This document shows, one piece after another, positions 45,367 through 64,000 of a stretch of DNA of 64,000 nucleotides. Numbering within the stretch: position 1 is the stretch's first letter; the number at the start of each line of letters is the position of its first letter. The position numbers and the translations under genes are program-made. Below the pieces are notes generated by a model, which was given only the letters and a program-made list of their open reading frames with translations, searched no databases and had not been told where the DNA came from. Origin of the DNA: Streptomyces rapamycinicus NRRL 5491 (lineage in GTDB: Bacteria > Actinomycetota > Actinomycetes > Streptomycetales > Streptomycetaceae); contig NZ_CP085193.1 of assembly GCF_024298965.1 (NCBI RefSeq), positions 7,502,001 through 7,566,000 on the forward strand, given 5' to 3'.

Positions 45367-46128
45367 ATGGGTGCACAGCGAGAAGACAGCGTCTGGATAC
45401 GACGATTCCATCCGGTGCCCGAGAGTCGCGCCCGTCTGGTCTGTCTGCCCCACGCCGGGGGTTCGGCGTCGTTCTTCTTCCCGATGTCCCAAACGCTTTC
45501 GTCGTCCGCCGATGTCCTGTGCGTGCAGTATCCGGGGCGTCAGGACCGGCGGCAGGACCCGCTGATCGAGAACATCGACGAGTACGCCGACGCCATCGCC
45601 GCGGAGTTGAAGCCCTGGCTCGATCTCCCGGTCGTCTTCTTCGGGCACAGCATGGGCGCCGTTCTCGCGTTCGAGGTGGCCCGCCGGCTGGAGGAGGCCG
45701 ACCCGGAGTTCTCCGCGCTCGCCCTCTTCGCCTCGGGCCGCCGGGCGCCGTCCCGTTACCGCGACGAGAATGTGCACCGGCGCGATGACGACGGCGTCGT
45801 ACGCGAGATGAAGCTGCTGAGCGGCACCGATTCCCGCGTCCTCGGAAATGAGGAGATCCTGCGCATGGCGATGCCGGCGATTCGCGGTGACTACAAGGCG
45901 ATCGAGACCTACCGCTCGCTGCCCGGTGCCGCCGTCCGTTCGCCGATCACCGTGCTGACCGGCGACAACGACCCCAGGACCAGCCTGGAGGAGGCCGAGG
46001 CGTGGCGGTCGCACACCACCGGCGCGTGTCACATCCGGGTGTTCCCCGGTGGTCACTTCTTCTTGGCCGGGCAGCAAGGGCCGATTATGAGTCTCGTCGC
46101 GGAGGCGCTTTCGGGGTCGAGACCCTGA
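45367..46128 (+). CDS. type II thioesterase
   Basis: A 253-aa alpha/beta hydrolase of the editing thioesterase type that accompanies PKS and NRPS genes and frees carrier proteins blocked by wrong acyl groups. Motifs: RLVCLPHAGGSASFFFPMS near the N-terminus, nucleophile Ser95 in FFGHSMGAVLAFEVARRL, later Asp in TVLTGDNDPRTS, and catalytic His in VFPGGHFFLAG. ATG 45367 (MGAQREDSVWIRRFHP) chosen. It is the first gene of the polyketide-linked region and precedes the LAL regulator on the same strand. Confidence 0.92.
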   Translation: MGAQREDSVWIRRFHPVPESRARLVCLPHAGGSASFFFPMSQTLSSSADVLCVQYPGRQDRRQDPLIENIDEYADAIAAELKPWLDLPVVFFGHSMGAVLAFEVARRLEEADPEFSALALFASGRRAPSRYRDENVHRRDDDGVVREMKLLSGTDSRVLGNEEILRMAMPAIRGDYKAIETYRSLPGAAVRSPITVLTGDNDPRTSLEEAEAWRSHTTGACHIRVFPGGHFFLAGQQGPIMSLVAEALSGSRP

Positions 46129-46240
46129 GCCGGCCGCCTCAGGAACTTGCCCGACGCTCCGGAAAACACCACTCGTCATGCTCGATGCCCCCGGCGGTCC
46201 GCTGGGGGCATCAGGTGGCTTCATCGGGGGATGAATTTCT

Positions 46241-49045
46241 TTGCCTGCGAACCTCTTCGAATGGGAGAACCACCTCTCCGCGCTGCGTGAGATGCTGCGC
46301 GGCGCGACGCAGGGCCGGGGCCGGCTGGCTCTTGTCAGCGGTGCGGTGGCCAGTGGCAAGACCACACTGCTGAACACTTTTGCCGAACAGGCCATCGAAA
46401 GTGGTGCGTTGCTCCTGGAAGCGACCGGTTCGCGGGCCGAGCGGGACCTTCCCTTCGGAATTGTCCGAAAGATTTTCGATAACGGTGCGATGCCCGCCGA
46501 TGTGCGATCCGAAGTGATCGCGCTACTTGACGGAAACACACTGGAATCCACCGACGCGGGGCGCATGCACGTCATGTCCCAGATTTCCTCGGCGCTGCTG
46601 CGAATGGTCGACGATCGCACACTTGTCGTCCTTGTCGACGATGTGCACTGCGGCGACGACCAGTCCCTGCAATTCCTGCTCCACCTGGCCCGCCGGGTGC
46701 GGCAGGCGAAGGTTCTCATCGTCCTCACCGAATCCCCCCGGCTTCGCCAGGAACAGTTCACCTTCCACGCCGAGCTGCTCCGCCAGCCCAACTGTGTGCG
46801 CATGCGGCTGCACATGCTCACCGAGTCGGGCGTCGCCGAGGCGCTGTCCGGCACCCTGTCCGCCACCGTCGCCGCCCGCCTCGCCCCCGAATGCCACCGC
46901 GTCTCCGGCGGCAACCCACTGCTGCTGCGCGCCCTGCTGGAGGACTGGCGGACCGTCGGCGAGCACGGCGAGGCCCAGCAGCGCCCGGTGCCCGGCGAGG
47001 CGTTCGCCCACGCCGTCCTCGGCTGTCTGCACCGCGGCGAGCCCGAGGTGCTGCGGATCGCCCGCGGGGTCGCCGTCCTCGGCGACGCCCGCTCCCCACG
47101 GCTGCTCGGCCAGCTCCTCGACCTCAGCGCCAGCACGGTCCAGCAGGGCGCCCAGGATCTGCACCAGTGCGCCATCCTCGAGCACAACGCCTTCCGCGAC
47201 GAGGTGGCCCGTACCGCGGTGCTCGACGCGACCCCCGCCACCGCCCGCGGCGCACTGCACACCCGCGCCGCCCGGCTGCTGCACGCCGACGGCGCCTCCG
47301 CGCTCGACGTGGCCCGCCAACTGGTCTCCGCCCGGCAGGACGCCGAGCGCTGGGCCGTCCCCGTGCTGCGCGAGGCCGCCGAATTCGCCCTGGTCGAGGA
47401 GGAGTTGGAGTTCGCGCTCCGCTGCCTCGAATGCGCCCACCACGCCTGCGCGCCCGGCCCCGAGCGTACCGCGCTCAAGGCCCGGCTGGTCAGCATCGCC
47501 TGGCGGATCGGCCCGGCCGCCGCCGAGAGCCATCTGCCGGAGCTCACCGAGGGCGCCGAGCGGGGCCGGCTCGCCCCGCGCGACGTCGCCCCGATCACCT
47601 CCTACCTCGCCTGGTCGGGACGGCTGGACGCGGCGACCGGCGCCGTCTCCGCGCTGGCCCGCTCGGCCGCCACCGGCGACGACCCCGCGATGACCGCCGC
47701 CGTCTCCGCCTCCGCCCAGTGGCTGACCATGCTCAGCCCCCCGCTGCGCGACCGTCTCCCCACCGTCGGGACCGGCGCCACCGGCGCCACCGCCGGAGCC
47801 CCGCGCGACCTGGCCGACCTGGCCCACGCCCACGCCGCCGCCACCATGTCCGCCGTGCTCACCGAGGGCCAGGCCGACCGGGCCGTCATCGAGGCCGAGC
47901 GGGTGCTGCAGCGCTACCACCTGAGCGACAGCACCCTCCAGCCGCTGGTCGTCGCGCTGATGGCACTCGTGCTGGCCGGCCGGCTCGACCTCGCCCTGTC
48001 CTGGTGCGAGCGGCTGCAGGGCGAATGCTCCGCCCGCCGCGTGCCCACCTGGCAGGCGCTGCTGTCCGCCGTACGGGCCGAAATCGCGCTCCGCCAGGGC
48101 GATCTGCAGGTCGCCGCGCACCAGGCGCGCACCGCGATGTCGCGCATCTCGGTCCAGGGCTGGGGCCTCGGCATCGGACTGCTGCTGTCCACCCTGATCC
48201 AGGCCGAGACCGGGATGGGCCACTACGACGAGGCCATGGCGCTGCTCGAACAGCCCCTGCCCGAGGAGCTCTTCCAGACCCTCCCCGGGCTGTTCTACCT
48301 GCGCGCCAGAGGCCGCTGCCATCTGGCCACCGGCCGCTACCACGCCGCGCTCGGCGACTTCACGGCCGCCGGTGAGCTGATGGGCGCCTGGCGGACGGAC
48401 ATCCCCCTGCTGACCCCCTGGCGGCTGGACGCCGCCGAGACCTGGCTGGCCCTCGGCGACCCCGGGCGCGCCCGCGCGCTGGCCGAGGAGCAGCTGCGGC
48501 AGGGCCCGGAGGACGCCCGGCTGCGCGGCGCCCTGCTGGTCGTCCTGGCCCGCACCGACGAGCTCAAGCGCCGGGTGCCCCGGCTCAAGGAGGCCGTGGA
48601 GATCCTGGAGGGTGGCGAGGACCGCGTCCAGCTGGCCGTCGCGCTCGGTGAACTCGGCCGCGCCTACCGCTCGCTGGGCGACTTCAACCGGGGCCGGGTG
48701 CTCGTCCGCAAGGCCTGGCACGTGGCCAAGACCTGCGGCGCCGATCCGCTCTGCCGTGAGCTGATGCCCCGGCACGCGGACCCCGGCGAGCTCGCCGCGG
48801 CCACCGCCCAGCCGGGCCAGGGGACCGAGGCGCAGCGCGATGTGGAGGCGCTGACCGAGGCGGAGGTGCGGATCGCGGTGCTGGCCGCGCACGGCAACAC
48901 CAACCGGGAGATCGCCTCCAAGCTGTTCGTCACCGTCAGCACGGTGGAGCAGCACCTGACCCGCATCTACCGCAAGCTGAACGTCAAGCGCCGCCGCGAC
49001 CTCCCCGCGAAGCTCTCCGACAGCAGCCTCACGGGGACGGTGTGA
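46241..49045 (+). CDS. LAL-type LuxR family regulator
   Basis: A 934-aa large ATP-binding regulator of the LuxR family, typical of polyketide clusters. N-terminal ATPase with Walker A LVSGAVASGKTTLL (about 31-44) and Walker B LVVLVDDVHCGDDQSLQFLL (about 125-144); a long helical TPR-like middle; C-terminal LuxR HTH LTEAEVRIAVLAAHGNTNRE then IASKLFVTVSTVEQHLTRIY. TTG 46241 (MPANLFEWENHLSALREM) was chosen because it matches the usual LAL N-terminus. Probably a pathway-specific activator of the thioesterase and PKS genes. It contains no TTA codon in the parts I checked. Convergent with the response regulator, 6 bp apart. Confidence 0.9.
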   Translation: MPANLFEWENHLSALREMLRGATQGRGRLALVSGAVASGKTTLLNTFAEQAIESGALLLEATGSRAERDLPFGIVRKIFDNGAMPADVRSEVIALLDGNTLESTDAGRMHVMSQISSALLRMVDDRTLVVLVDDVHCGDDQSLQFLLHLARRVRQAKVLIVLTESPRLRQEQFTFHAELLRQPNCVRMRLHMLTESGVAEALSGTLSATVAARLAPECHRVSGGNPLLLRALLEDWRTVGEHGEAQQRPVPGEAFAHAVLGCLHRGEPEVLRIARGVAVLGDARSPRLLGQLLDLSASTVQQGAQDLHQCAILEHNAFRDEVARTAVLDATPATARGALHTRAARLLHADGASALDVARQLVSARQDAERWAVPVLREAAEFALVEEELEFALRCLECAHHACAPGPERTALKARLVSIAWRIGPAAAESHLPELTEGAERGRLAPRDVAPITSYLAWSGRLDAATGAVSALARSAATGDDPAMTAAVSASAQWLTMLSPPLRDRLPTVGTGATGATAGAPRDLADLAHAHAAATMSAVLTEGQADRAVIEAERVLQRYHLSDSTLQPLVVALMALVLAGRLDLALSWCERLQGECSARRVPTWQALLSAVRAEIALRQGDLQVAAHQARTAMSRISVQGWGLGIGLLLSTLIQAETGMGHYDEAMALLEQPLPEELFQTLPGLFYLRARGRCHLATGRYHAALGDFTAAGELMGAWRTDIPLLTPWRLDAAETWLALGDPGRARALAEEQLRQGPEDARLRGALLVVLARTDELKRRVPRLKEAVEILEGGEDRVQLAVALGELGRAYRSLGDFNRGRVLVRKAWHVAKTCGADPLCRELMPRHADPGELAAATAQPGQGTEAQRDVEALTEAEVRIAVLAAHGNTNREIASKLFVTVSTVEQHLTRIYRKLNVKRRRDLPAKLSDSSLTGTV

Positions 49046-49051
49046 GCGCCC

Positions 49052-49699
49052 TCAGTTCAACAAGCCAAGCTCCAAGGCCTTCATCACCGCGGCCGTGCGG
49101 TCGGAGACACCGAGCTTCCGGTACGAGCGCAGCAGATGCGTCTTGACCGTGGCCTCGCTGACGAACAGCTCGGCGCCGATCTCGGCGTTGGTCAGCCCCC
49201 GGCCGACCAGCCGCAGCACCTCGCGCTCACGGCCGGAGAGCGGGGACGGCTCGGGGGCCCGGGTGCGGAAGAGCTTGCCCGCGAGGGACGGGGTGAGCAC
49301 GGTCTCGCCACGCGCCGCGGTCTGCACCGCGTCGATCAGCTCCTGGCGTGAACTGCCCTTCAGCAGATAGCCCGCGGCGCCCGCCTCCACCGCGCGCAGG
49401 ATGTCGGAGTCGTCCTCGTACGTGGTCACGATGACCACCTTGCAGCCCGGCACCTGGCGCAGGATCTGCCCGGTGGCCTCGACCCCGTCCATTCCGCCCA
49501 TGCGCAGATCCAGCAGGGTGATGTCCGGCCGCAGCGCGACCGCCTGGACCACCGCCTCCTCACCGGAACCGGCCTGCCCGACCACCGTGATCCCCTCGGC
49601 GGACTCCAGCATGGCGCTCAGCCCCTCCCGCACCACGGGATGGTCGTCGGCCAGCAGGACCCTGATCGGGCTCGGCCCGCCCGGCGTACCCTCAGCCAT
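49052..49699 (-). CDS. NarL/FixJ-type response regulator
   Basis: A 215-aa two-component response regulator. Receiver domain IRVLLADDHPVVREGLSAML with acidic pair Asp18/Asp19, phospho-acceptor Asp64 in ITLLDLRMGGMDG, and Lys in GYLLKGSSRQELIDAV. C-terminal LuxR HTH LSGREREVLRLVGRGLTNAE then IGAELFVSEATVKTHLLRSY. Its start overlaps the end of the sensor kinase gene by 8 bp, so the two are a cognate, co-translated pair. Target genes unknown. Confidence 0.92.
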   Translation of the reverse strand: MAEGTPGGPSPIRVLLADDHPVVREGLSAMLESAEGITVVGQAGSGEEAVVQAVALRPDITLLDLRMGGMDGVEATGQILRQVPGCKVVIVTTYEDDSDILRAVEAGAAGYLLKGSSRQELIDAVQTAARGETVLTPSLAGKLFRTRAPEPSPLSGREREVLRLVGRGLTNAEIGAELFVSEATVKTHLLRSYRKLGVSDRTAAVMKALELGLLN

Positions 49700-50936
49700 T
49701 CACTGTCTCCCCGGCCGGCGCCGTCATCGGCACGCTCACCTCCACGGTGGTGCCCCGTCCGGGGCCGCTGGTGATGGACGCCACCCCGTCGATCTCCTCC
49801 ACCCGGGCCTGCATACCGCGCAGCCCGTAGCCTTCCTGGGTGCCGTCCGGGGTGAACCCCTCGCCGTCGTCGCGGACCAGCAGCCGGACCCCGCCCTGGT
49901 CGAAGACCACGATCACATCGACCGTACGGGCCTGTTCGGCGTGCTTGCGCACATTGGCGATGGCCTCCTGCACCGTACGCAGCAGCACCACGCTCACCGC
50001 CATCGGCAGCGACCTCTCCTCGCCCATCACCGAACACCGCACCTCCAGGCCGGTCTCGGCGATCAGCCCGTCCGCCTGCCGCCGCACCGCCTGGGAGAGC
50101 GAACCGCCGCGCAGCGCCGGCGGGGTGAGGGCGGCCACGAAGCCACGGGCCTCGGCGAGCGACTCCTTGGCCACCCGCCCGGCCAGCGACAGATGGCTCA
50201 CCGCCTGGTCCGGGGTCTCGCGCACCTCCGACTCGGCCGCCTGCACCAGGCTGATGATGCTGGTCAGGCCCTGCGCCAGGGTGTCGTGGATCTCCCGGGC
50301 CAGCCGCTCGCGCTCGGCCGAGATACCGGCCTCGTGGGAGAGCCGGGCCACCCGCTCCTGGCTGCGCCGCAACTCCTCGATGAGCAGCCCGCGCTCCTTG
50401 CTCTGCCGCACCACCCGCTTGATCCACATCCCCAGCAGCACCGACAGCGCGATGCTCAGCAGCGAGATGGGCAGAACGCCCAGGACGCTCAGCCCCAGGT
50501 CCTCGCCGGTGAACGCCACCACCAGCACGGGGCAGAGATTGGCCACCGTGGCCAGCACCACCGCCGAGACCATCGGCAGGCTCATGATCAGCATCGGGAT
50601 GACGGCGAACAGCGCGAACGCGCCGATGAGGTTGAACGCCGTGGTGAGACAGAACAGCGTCACCAGGCCGGCCGCGAAGACCAGGTTGCGCGGGCCGTAG
50701 GTGTCCTCGATCATCAGCGTCCGGCCGACCGCCGCGTACCAGGGCACGGTCAGGGTCAGCGCGGCGATCGGGATGGAGTGGTTGACCTGCGAGCCGCCGG
50801 AGAGGAAGAGCAGGACCGCCGTAACGAGATAGGAGACGGCGAAGAAGCCGTCCCACAGGCCGAACCAGCGGGTGCCGGACTCGGGACCGTAGTACGCCCC
50901 GGTCTGCGAGCCGTCCCCCGGAGAGTGATTGCGCAC
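49692..50936 (-). CDS. sensor histidine kinase (HisKA_3 type)
   Basis: A 414-aa membrane kinase. About five or six N-terminal hydrophobic segments (for example GFFAVSYLVTAVLLFLSGG, VLATVANLCPVLVVAF) form the sensor. A cytoplasmic dimerisation helix carries the phospho-accepting His in ERERLAREIHDTLAQGLTSI (about residue 215). The C-terminal HATPase has VRKHAEQARTVDV (N-box region) and VRDDGEGFTPDG (G1), then YGLRGMQARVEEIDG. NarL-family partner of the response regulator downstream. The signal is not known. Confidence 0.9.
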   Translation of the reverse strand: MRNHSPGDGSQTGAYYGPESGTRWFGLWDGFFAVSYLVTAVLLFLSGGSQVNHSIPIAALTLTVPWYAAVGRTLMIEDTYGPRNLVFAAGLVTLFCLTTAFNLIGAFALFAVIPMLIMSLPMVSAVVLATVANLCPVLVVAFTGEDLGLSVLGVLPISLLSIALSVLLGMWIKRVVRQSKERGLLIEELRRSQERVARLSHEAGISAERERLAREIHDTLAQGLTSIISLVQAAESEVRETPDQAVSHLSLAGRVAKESLAEARGFVAALTPPALRGGSLSQAVRRQADGLIAETGLEVRCSVMGEERSLPMAVSVVLLRTVQEAIANVRKHAEQARTVDVIVVFDQGGVRLLVRDDGEGFTPDGTQEGYGLRGMQARVEEIDGVASITSGPGRGTTVEVSVPMTAPAGETVNG

Positions 50937-51103
50937 GGCTCAGTACTACCACGCGTGTCCACCGTGTCCACCGGACGGTTGACAGCCAGAACCCACCGTT
51001 CAGTCGTCTCGCGGTGGCGCGCCCGCTTCTAGCGTTGAGCTAGGTGAGGCGGAGAACCGTCACACCGAACGCACATCCCCGTTTGGCTTGGAGAACGTCG
51101 CAT

Positions 51104-51670
51104 ATGCCACAGATGAGCCAGTTCCTGTCCGCACTGATCGCCAGTGGCACGATCCTGATCATCATCCTGGCGACCGACATCGGCCGCCGCCGCATCACCA
51201 CGATGCGGATGGTGCGCTCGGTCATCGCCGTGGCCGTGGTCATCGCGATCTTCGTCGAGTCCTTCCCGACCAAGGGCAATGACATTTCCCTGCAGCTCGT
51301 GGGCGTCGGCACCGGAGTCATCTGCGGCCTGATCGCCGGAGTGCTGCTGCCCGCCTACAAGGACGCCACGTCCGGTGAGCTCTACACCATCGGTGGCATC
51401 GGCTACGCCCTGGTGTGGATCGTCCTCTCCGGCGGACGCATCCTCTTCGCCTACGGCGCCGAGCACTGGTTCACCATGGACCTGGTCAAGTTCTCCATCG
51501 ACTACAAGATCAGCGGCCAGGACACCTACGCCAACGCCTTCGTCTTCATGTCGCTGGCCATGGTGCTGACCCGAACCGCCGTACTGCTGGCCAAGATGCG
51601 CAAGCTGAAGGACCAGCACACCGGAAGCGGTCAGCTGCCGCAGCAGACCGCCACCGGTGCGTCGGTCTGA
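51104..51670 (+). CDS. hypothetical membrane protein
   Basis: A 188-aa protein with four hydrophobic segments: ALIASGTILIIILATDIG, SVIAVAVVIAIFVESF, LVGVGTGVICGLIAGVLLPA and GYALVWIVLSGGRILFAY. A short helix (ANAFVFMSLAMVLTRTAVLL) and a polar tail follow. Start set at ATG 51104, with GGAG ten bases before; ATG 51113 is an alternative. Upstream of the PH-domain genes and downstream of the divergent kinase. No family assigned with confidence. Confidence 0.65.
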   Translation: MPQMSQFLSALIASGTILIIILATDIGRRRITTMRMVRSVIAVAVVIAIFVESFPTKGNDISLQLVGVGTGVICGLIAGVLLPAYKDATSGELYTIGGIGYALVWIVLSGGRILFAYGAEHWFTMDLVKFSIDYKISGQDTYANAFVFMSLAMVLTRTAVLLAKMRKLKDQHTGSGQLPQQTATGASV

Positions 51671-51748
51671 GCCGCCTGATTTCATAGTCCACCAACCCCC
51701 GCCGGGCCCCGCCCCGGCACCCGTCAGACGCAAGAGCAGGGTGAAGCA

Positions 51749-52249
51749 GTGGAACGCCATGACAACCTGAGGCTCCGACCGCCTCGGCACCGGGTCGACC
51801 GCCGTGCGATCGGCTGGTGGACGCTGCAGTCCGCACTCTTCGCCCTGCCCCTGCCGCTCGTCTTCGGGATCCTGTGGGCCTCCATTCCCCCCACGCGTGA
51901 GTTCTTCATGTGGGCCACGCTGATCTCGCTGGTCCCCGGGCTGCTCTACATGGCCGTCATGCCGGCCTGGCGCTACCGGGTCCACCGCTGGGAGGCCACC
52001 GACGAGGCGGTCTACGCGGCCTCCGGCTGGCTCTGGCAGCAGTGGCGGGTCGTGCCGCTGTCCCGGGTCCAGACGGTGGACACCCTGCGCGGCCCGCTGC
52101 AGCAGATGTTCGGGCTGTCCGGCGTCACCGTGACCACCGCCTCCGCCGCGGGCGCGGTGAAGATCAAGGGCATCGACCACAAGCTCGCCGCGGACCTGGT
52201 GGAGTACCTGGCCAAGTCCACCCAGGCCGTGCCGGGAGACGCCACATGA
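51749..52249 (+). CDS. bacterial PH domain (bPH2) membrane protein, short partner
   Basis: A 166-aa protein with two hydrophobic N-terminal segments (WWTLQSALFALPLPLVFGIL and FMWATLISLVPGLLYMAVM). A YdbS-like bacterial PH domain follows (WRYRVHRWEATDEAVYAASG, VVPLSRVQTVDTLRGPLQQM, FGLSGVTVTTASAAGAVKIK). GTG start; GAAGC-type RBS. It overlaps the next gene by ATGA, the common YdbS/YdbT pair arrangement. Members sit at the membrane and affect envelope traits; exact role unknown. Confidence 0.85.
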   Translation: MERHDNLRLRPPRHRVDRRAIGWWTLQSALFALPLPLVFGILWASIPPTREFFMWATLISLVPGLLYMAVMPAWRYRVHRWEATDEAVYAASGWLWQQWRVVPLSRVQTVDTLRGPLQQMFGLSGVTVTTASAAGAVKIKGIDHKLAADLVEYLAKSTQAVPGDAT

Positions 52250-53793
52250 GCTCCGAGACCACCGTGCGGTCGGCCTCCCACGCGGCCGGCCGCGACTGGG
52301 GGCGGCTCAACGGGCGGCTGCTCCTGGTCAACCTCTCCATCCTCGCCGCGCCGGTGGCCATGTTCCTGGCCAGCCTCGCGGTCACCGGAGGCGACACCAA
52401 CCTCCAGGTCATCATCACCCTCGGCTCGCTGTTCGTGACCTTCCTGGTCATCAGCGGCATCGGGCTGATGCGGCTGTTCACCACCCGCTACCGGCTCACC
52501 GAGGACCGCTTCGAGCTCCACACCGGACTGCTCTTCCGCAGCGAGCGCTCGGTCCCGATCGGCCGCATCCGCGGTGTCGACGTCACCGCCAACCCGGTCC
52601 ACCGGATCTTCGGTCTCACCACGCTGCGCATCGACAGCGGGGACCAGAGCGACGCCGCCGCGCGCAGGCTCGCCCTCGACGGCATCACCAAGGCCGAGGC
52701 CGTGGAGCTGCGCCGGCAGATCATCGCCCTGCGCGACGCGGGCCGGGCCCGGCCGGTGGCCGACAGCGACGGTGTGCTCAGCCGGCTGGACTGGTCCTGG
52801 CTGCGCTACGGCCCGCTGACCGTATGGGGCGTGGGCGGTGTCTTCATCGCCGCCGCCAGTACCTACCGCACCCTGAGCGAGCTCCAGGTGAACCCGCTGG
52901 ACCTCGGTGTCGTCAAGGACCTCGAGGACCGATTCGGCACCATTCCGCTCTGGTACGGAATCCTGCTGGCCGCCGTCGTCATCGCCGTCCTCGGCATGAT
53001 CGGCTCCACCGCCACCTACATCGAGAACTGGGCCGGTTACGAACTGCGCCGCGAGGACGGCGGAATCCTCCGCATCCGCCGCGGACTGCTGGCCACCCGG
53101 TCCGTGAGCATCGAGGAGCGCCATCTGCGCGGCCTCGAACTCGTCGAGCCCGTCCCGCTGCGCTGGGCCAAGGGCGCCAAGCTCAACGCCGTCGCCAGCG
53201 GCCTGGGCAACCAGGAGGACAACCGCAGGCGCCGCGGACTGACCCCGCCCACCCCGCGCGAAGAGGCCATGCGGGTCGCCGCCCAGGCGCTGCCGACCGG
53301 CCCCGGGCTGATCGAGCGCAAGGGGCTCCTCCCGCACCCCAAGGCGGCCCTGCGGCGCCGGATCAACCGCGCCCTCATGTGGTCGGTCCTGATCGCGGCC
53401 GTACCCGTAGGCCTGGGCCTGTGGCTGGGCCGGTGGCTCGTCATCACCGGCGTGATCACCGGTGTGGTGCTGGTGCCGGCCCTGGTGGCGTTCGCCTTCA
53501 GCGCCTACCACAGCCTCGGCCACGGGTTGCGCGACCGCTATCTGGCCGCGTGCTCCGGCGCGTTCGCCCGCCGCACCGTCGCCCTCCAGCGCGACGGGAT
53601 CATCGGCTGGAAGCTCACCCGGACGCCCTTCCAGCGCCGGGCCGGGCTGATCACCCTCGGCGCCACCACCGCCGCGGGCGAGGGCGTCTACCACGTGCAC
53701 GACCTGACCGAAGGCCAGGGAATCGCCCTCGCCGAGTCCGCGGTACCGGGGCTGCTGGCCCCGTTCATCGAGAGAGCCCCCGACCGCGGCTGA
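52246..53793 (+). CDS. bacterial PH domain (bPH2) membrane protein, long partner
   Basis: A 515-aa YdbT-like protein carrying successive bPH2 modules between membrane helices. First module: TTRYRLTEDRFELHTGLLFR, SVPIGRIRGVDVTANPVHRI, FGLTTLRIDSGDQSD. Second: YELRREDGGILRIRRGLLAT and ERHLRGLELVEPVPLRWAKG. A third follows the last helices (GAFARRTVALQRDGIIGWKL). Start ATG 52246 is fixed by the ATGA overlap with the short partner. A strong terminator lies 30 bases past the stop. Confidence 0.87.
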   Translation: MSSETTVRSASHAAGRDWGRLNGRLLLVNLSILAAPVAMFLASLAVTGGDTNLQVIITLGSLFVTFLVISGIGLMRLFTTRYRLTEDRFELHTGLLFRSERSVPIGRIRGVDVTANPVHRIFGLTTLRIDSGDQSDAAARRLALDGITKAEAVELRRQIIALRDAGRARPVADSDGVLSRLDWSWLRYGPLTVWGVGGVFIAAASTYRTLSELQVNPLDLGVVKDLEDRFGTIPLWYGILLAAVVIAVLGMIGSTATYIENWAGYELRREDGGILRIRRGLLATRSVSIEERHLRGLELVEPVPLRWAKGAKLNAVASGLGNQEDNRRRRGLTPPTPREEAMRVAAQALPTGPGLIERKGLLPHPKAALRRRINRALMWSVLIAAVPVGLGLWLGRWLVITGVITGVVLVPALVAFAFSAYHSLGHGLRDRYLAACSGAFARRTVALQRDGIIGWKLTRTPFQRRAGLITLGATTAAGEGVYHVHDLTEGQGIALAESAVPGLLAPFIERAPDRG

Positions 53794-53822
53794 CCACCCC
53801 GAGACCAACTGGCGATCCCCCG

Positions 53823-53863
53823 AGAGGTGGAGGGGCGGACCGAAAGGCCGCCCCTCCACCTCT
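53823..53863 (+). terminator. strong hairpin before the PKS gene
   Basis: The perfect 16-bp arms AGAGGTGGAGGGGCGG (53823-53838) and CCGCCCCTCCACCTCT (53848-53863) have a 9-base loop. It lies 29 bases after the PH-domain gene. It isolates that operon from the PKS promoter region, which is unusually A/T-rich from 53876. Confidence 0.8.
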
Positions 53864-53989
53864 GAACCCCTTCAGCTCTCAAAAAATTGAATACTGGGCG
53901 CATTATTTGCTCGAGATCCTTGTCGCCACCGGAATTCTCATGCACTCTGGTGAATTAACGGTGGCCATTGCGCGATGCCCCTCGGATAC

Positions 53990-54036
53990 GGGACCCCAAA
54001 GGGATGATAGGGGTCCATAGGGGGTTTGAAGGGGTT
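53990..54036. promoter_or_regulatory. inverted and direct GGGG motifs upstream of the PKS
   Basis: GGACCCC (about 53991) pairs with GGGGTCC 13 bases later. ATAGGGG occurs twice in close succession (GATAGGGGTCCATAGGGGG). These resemble the CTAGGGG half-sites of the palindrome at 45220 and may be where the LAL activator binds. Weak evidence. Confidence 0.35.
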
Positions 54037-54082
54037 TCTGGTCGCCCTGCCCTGTGTAAAGCTGACGTACGGTCTTGGTGTT

Positions 54083-64000
<9,918 letters not shown>

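Overview
The window is high-GC actinobacterial chromosome, almost certainly Streptomyces. Codon third positions are strongly G/C, GTG and TTG starts are frequent, neighbouring genes are often coupled by ATGA or GTGA overlaps, and the gene families are typical of the genus (fused RbsC-RbsB transporter, GRASP-target RiPP genes, LAL regulator, modular type I PKS). No rRNA, tRNA or CRISPR array was recognised.

Layout. 1-3243: a three-gene sugar/cyclitol operon (Gfo/Idh/MocA oxidoreductase, DUF993 aldolase-like protein, TIM-barrel isomerase) with a 38-bp tandem duplication at its first gene junction. 3300-6400: a small island with an IS5-type transposase remnant, a divergent SDR/LysR pair and a frameshifted regulator relic. 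6408-8781: a three-gene graspetide (ATP-grasp RiPP) cluster on the minus strand, preceded by two small hypothetical genes and an XRE regulator (to 10948), and diverging from a SLOG-fold protein. 11742-13168: ECF sigma factor, a membrane partner and a PT-repeat protein. 13487-19345: a lacI-rbsA-rbsCB-rbsK-rbsD ribose-type operon with a double operator. 19555-23239: RecD2-like helicase and citrate synthase, followed by about 800 bp of non-coding repeats. 24043-26664: copper chaperone and copper ATPase behind a CsoR-type palindrome. 26876-30069: TetR and a divergent MMPL exporter sharing two palindromes.

30580-42320 is a complete myo-inositol catabolic locus. A minus-strand arm encodes an inositol dehydrogenase (IolG), an IolE-like dehydratase and a three-component sugar ABC importer. 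A plus-strand arm encodes IolC, a Cgl0159-type aldolase, IolB, IolD and IolA. The arms diverge from one regulatory region that carries a 19-bp perfect inverted repeat.

42565-45226 holds a small secreted protein and a FUSC-family membrane protein. From 45367 on the window looks like the edge of a polyketide biosynthetic cluster: type II thioesterase, LAL-type LuxR regulator, a two-component pair, three membrane proteins (two with bacterial PH domains), and at 54083 the start of a giant modular PKS that runs off the window. Its visible order is ACP, KS-AT-KR-ACP, KS-AT-KR-ACP, KS. Both ATs look malonyl-specific and both KRs look like active B-type enzymes. The lone N-terminal ACP implies that a starter acid is loaded in trans. 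Strong sequence identity between modules 1 and 2 indicates duplication or gene conversion.

Most promising for follow-up: the graspetide cluster and its regulatory setting, the ACP-first PKS, the tandem chain of GTGA-overlapping mini-ORFs at 1168-1247, and the shared operator in the inositol locus.
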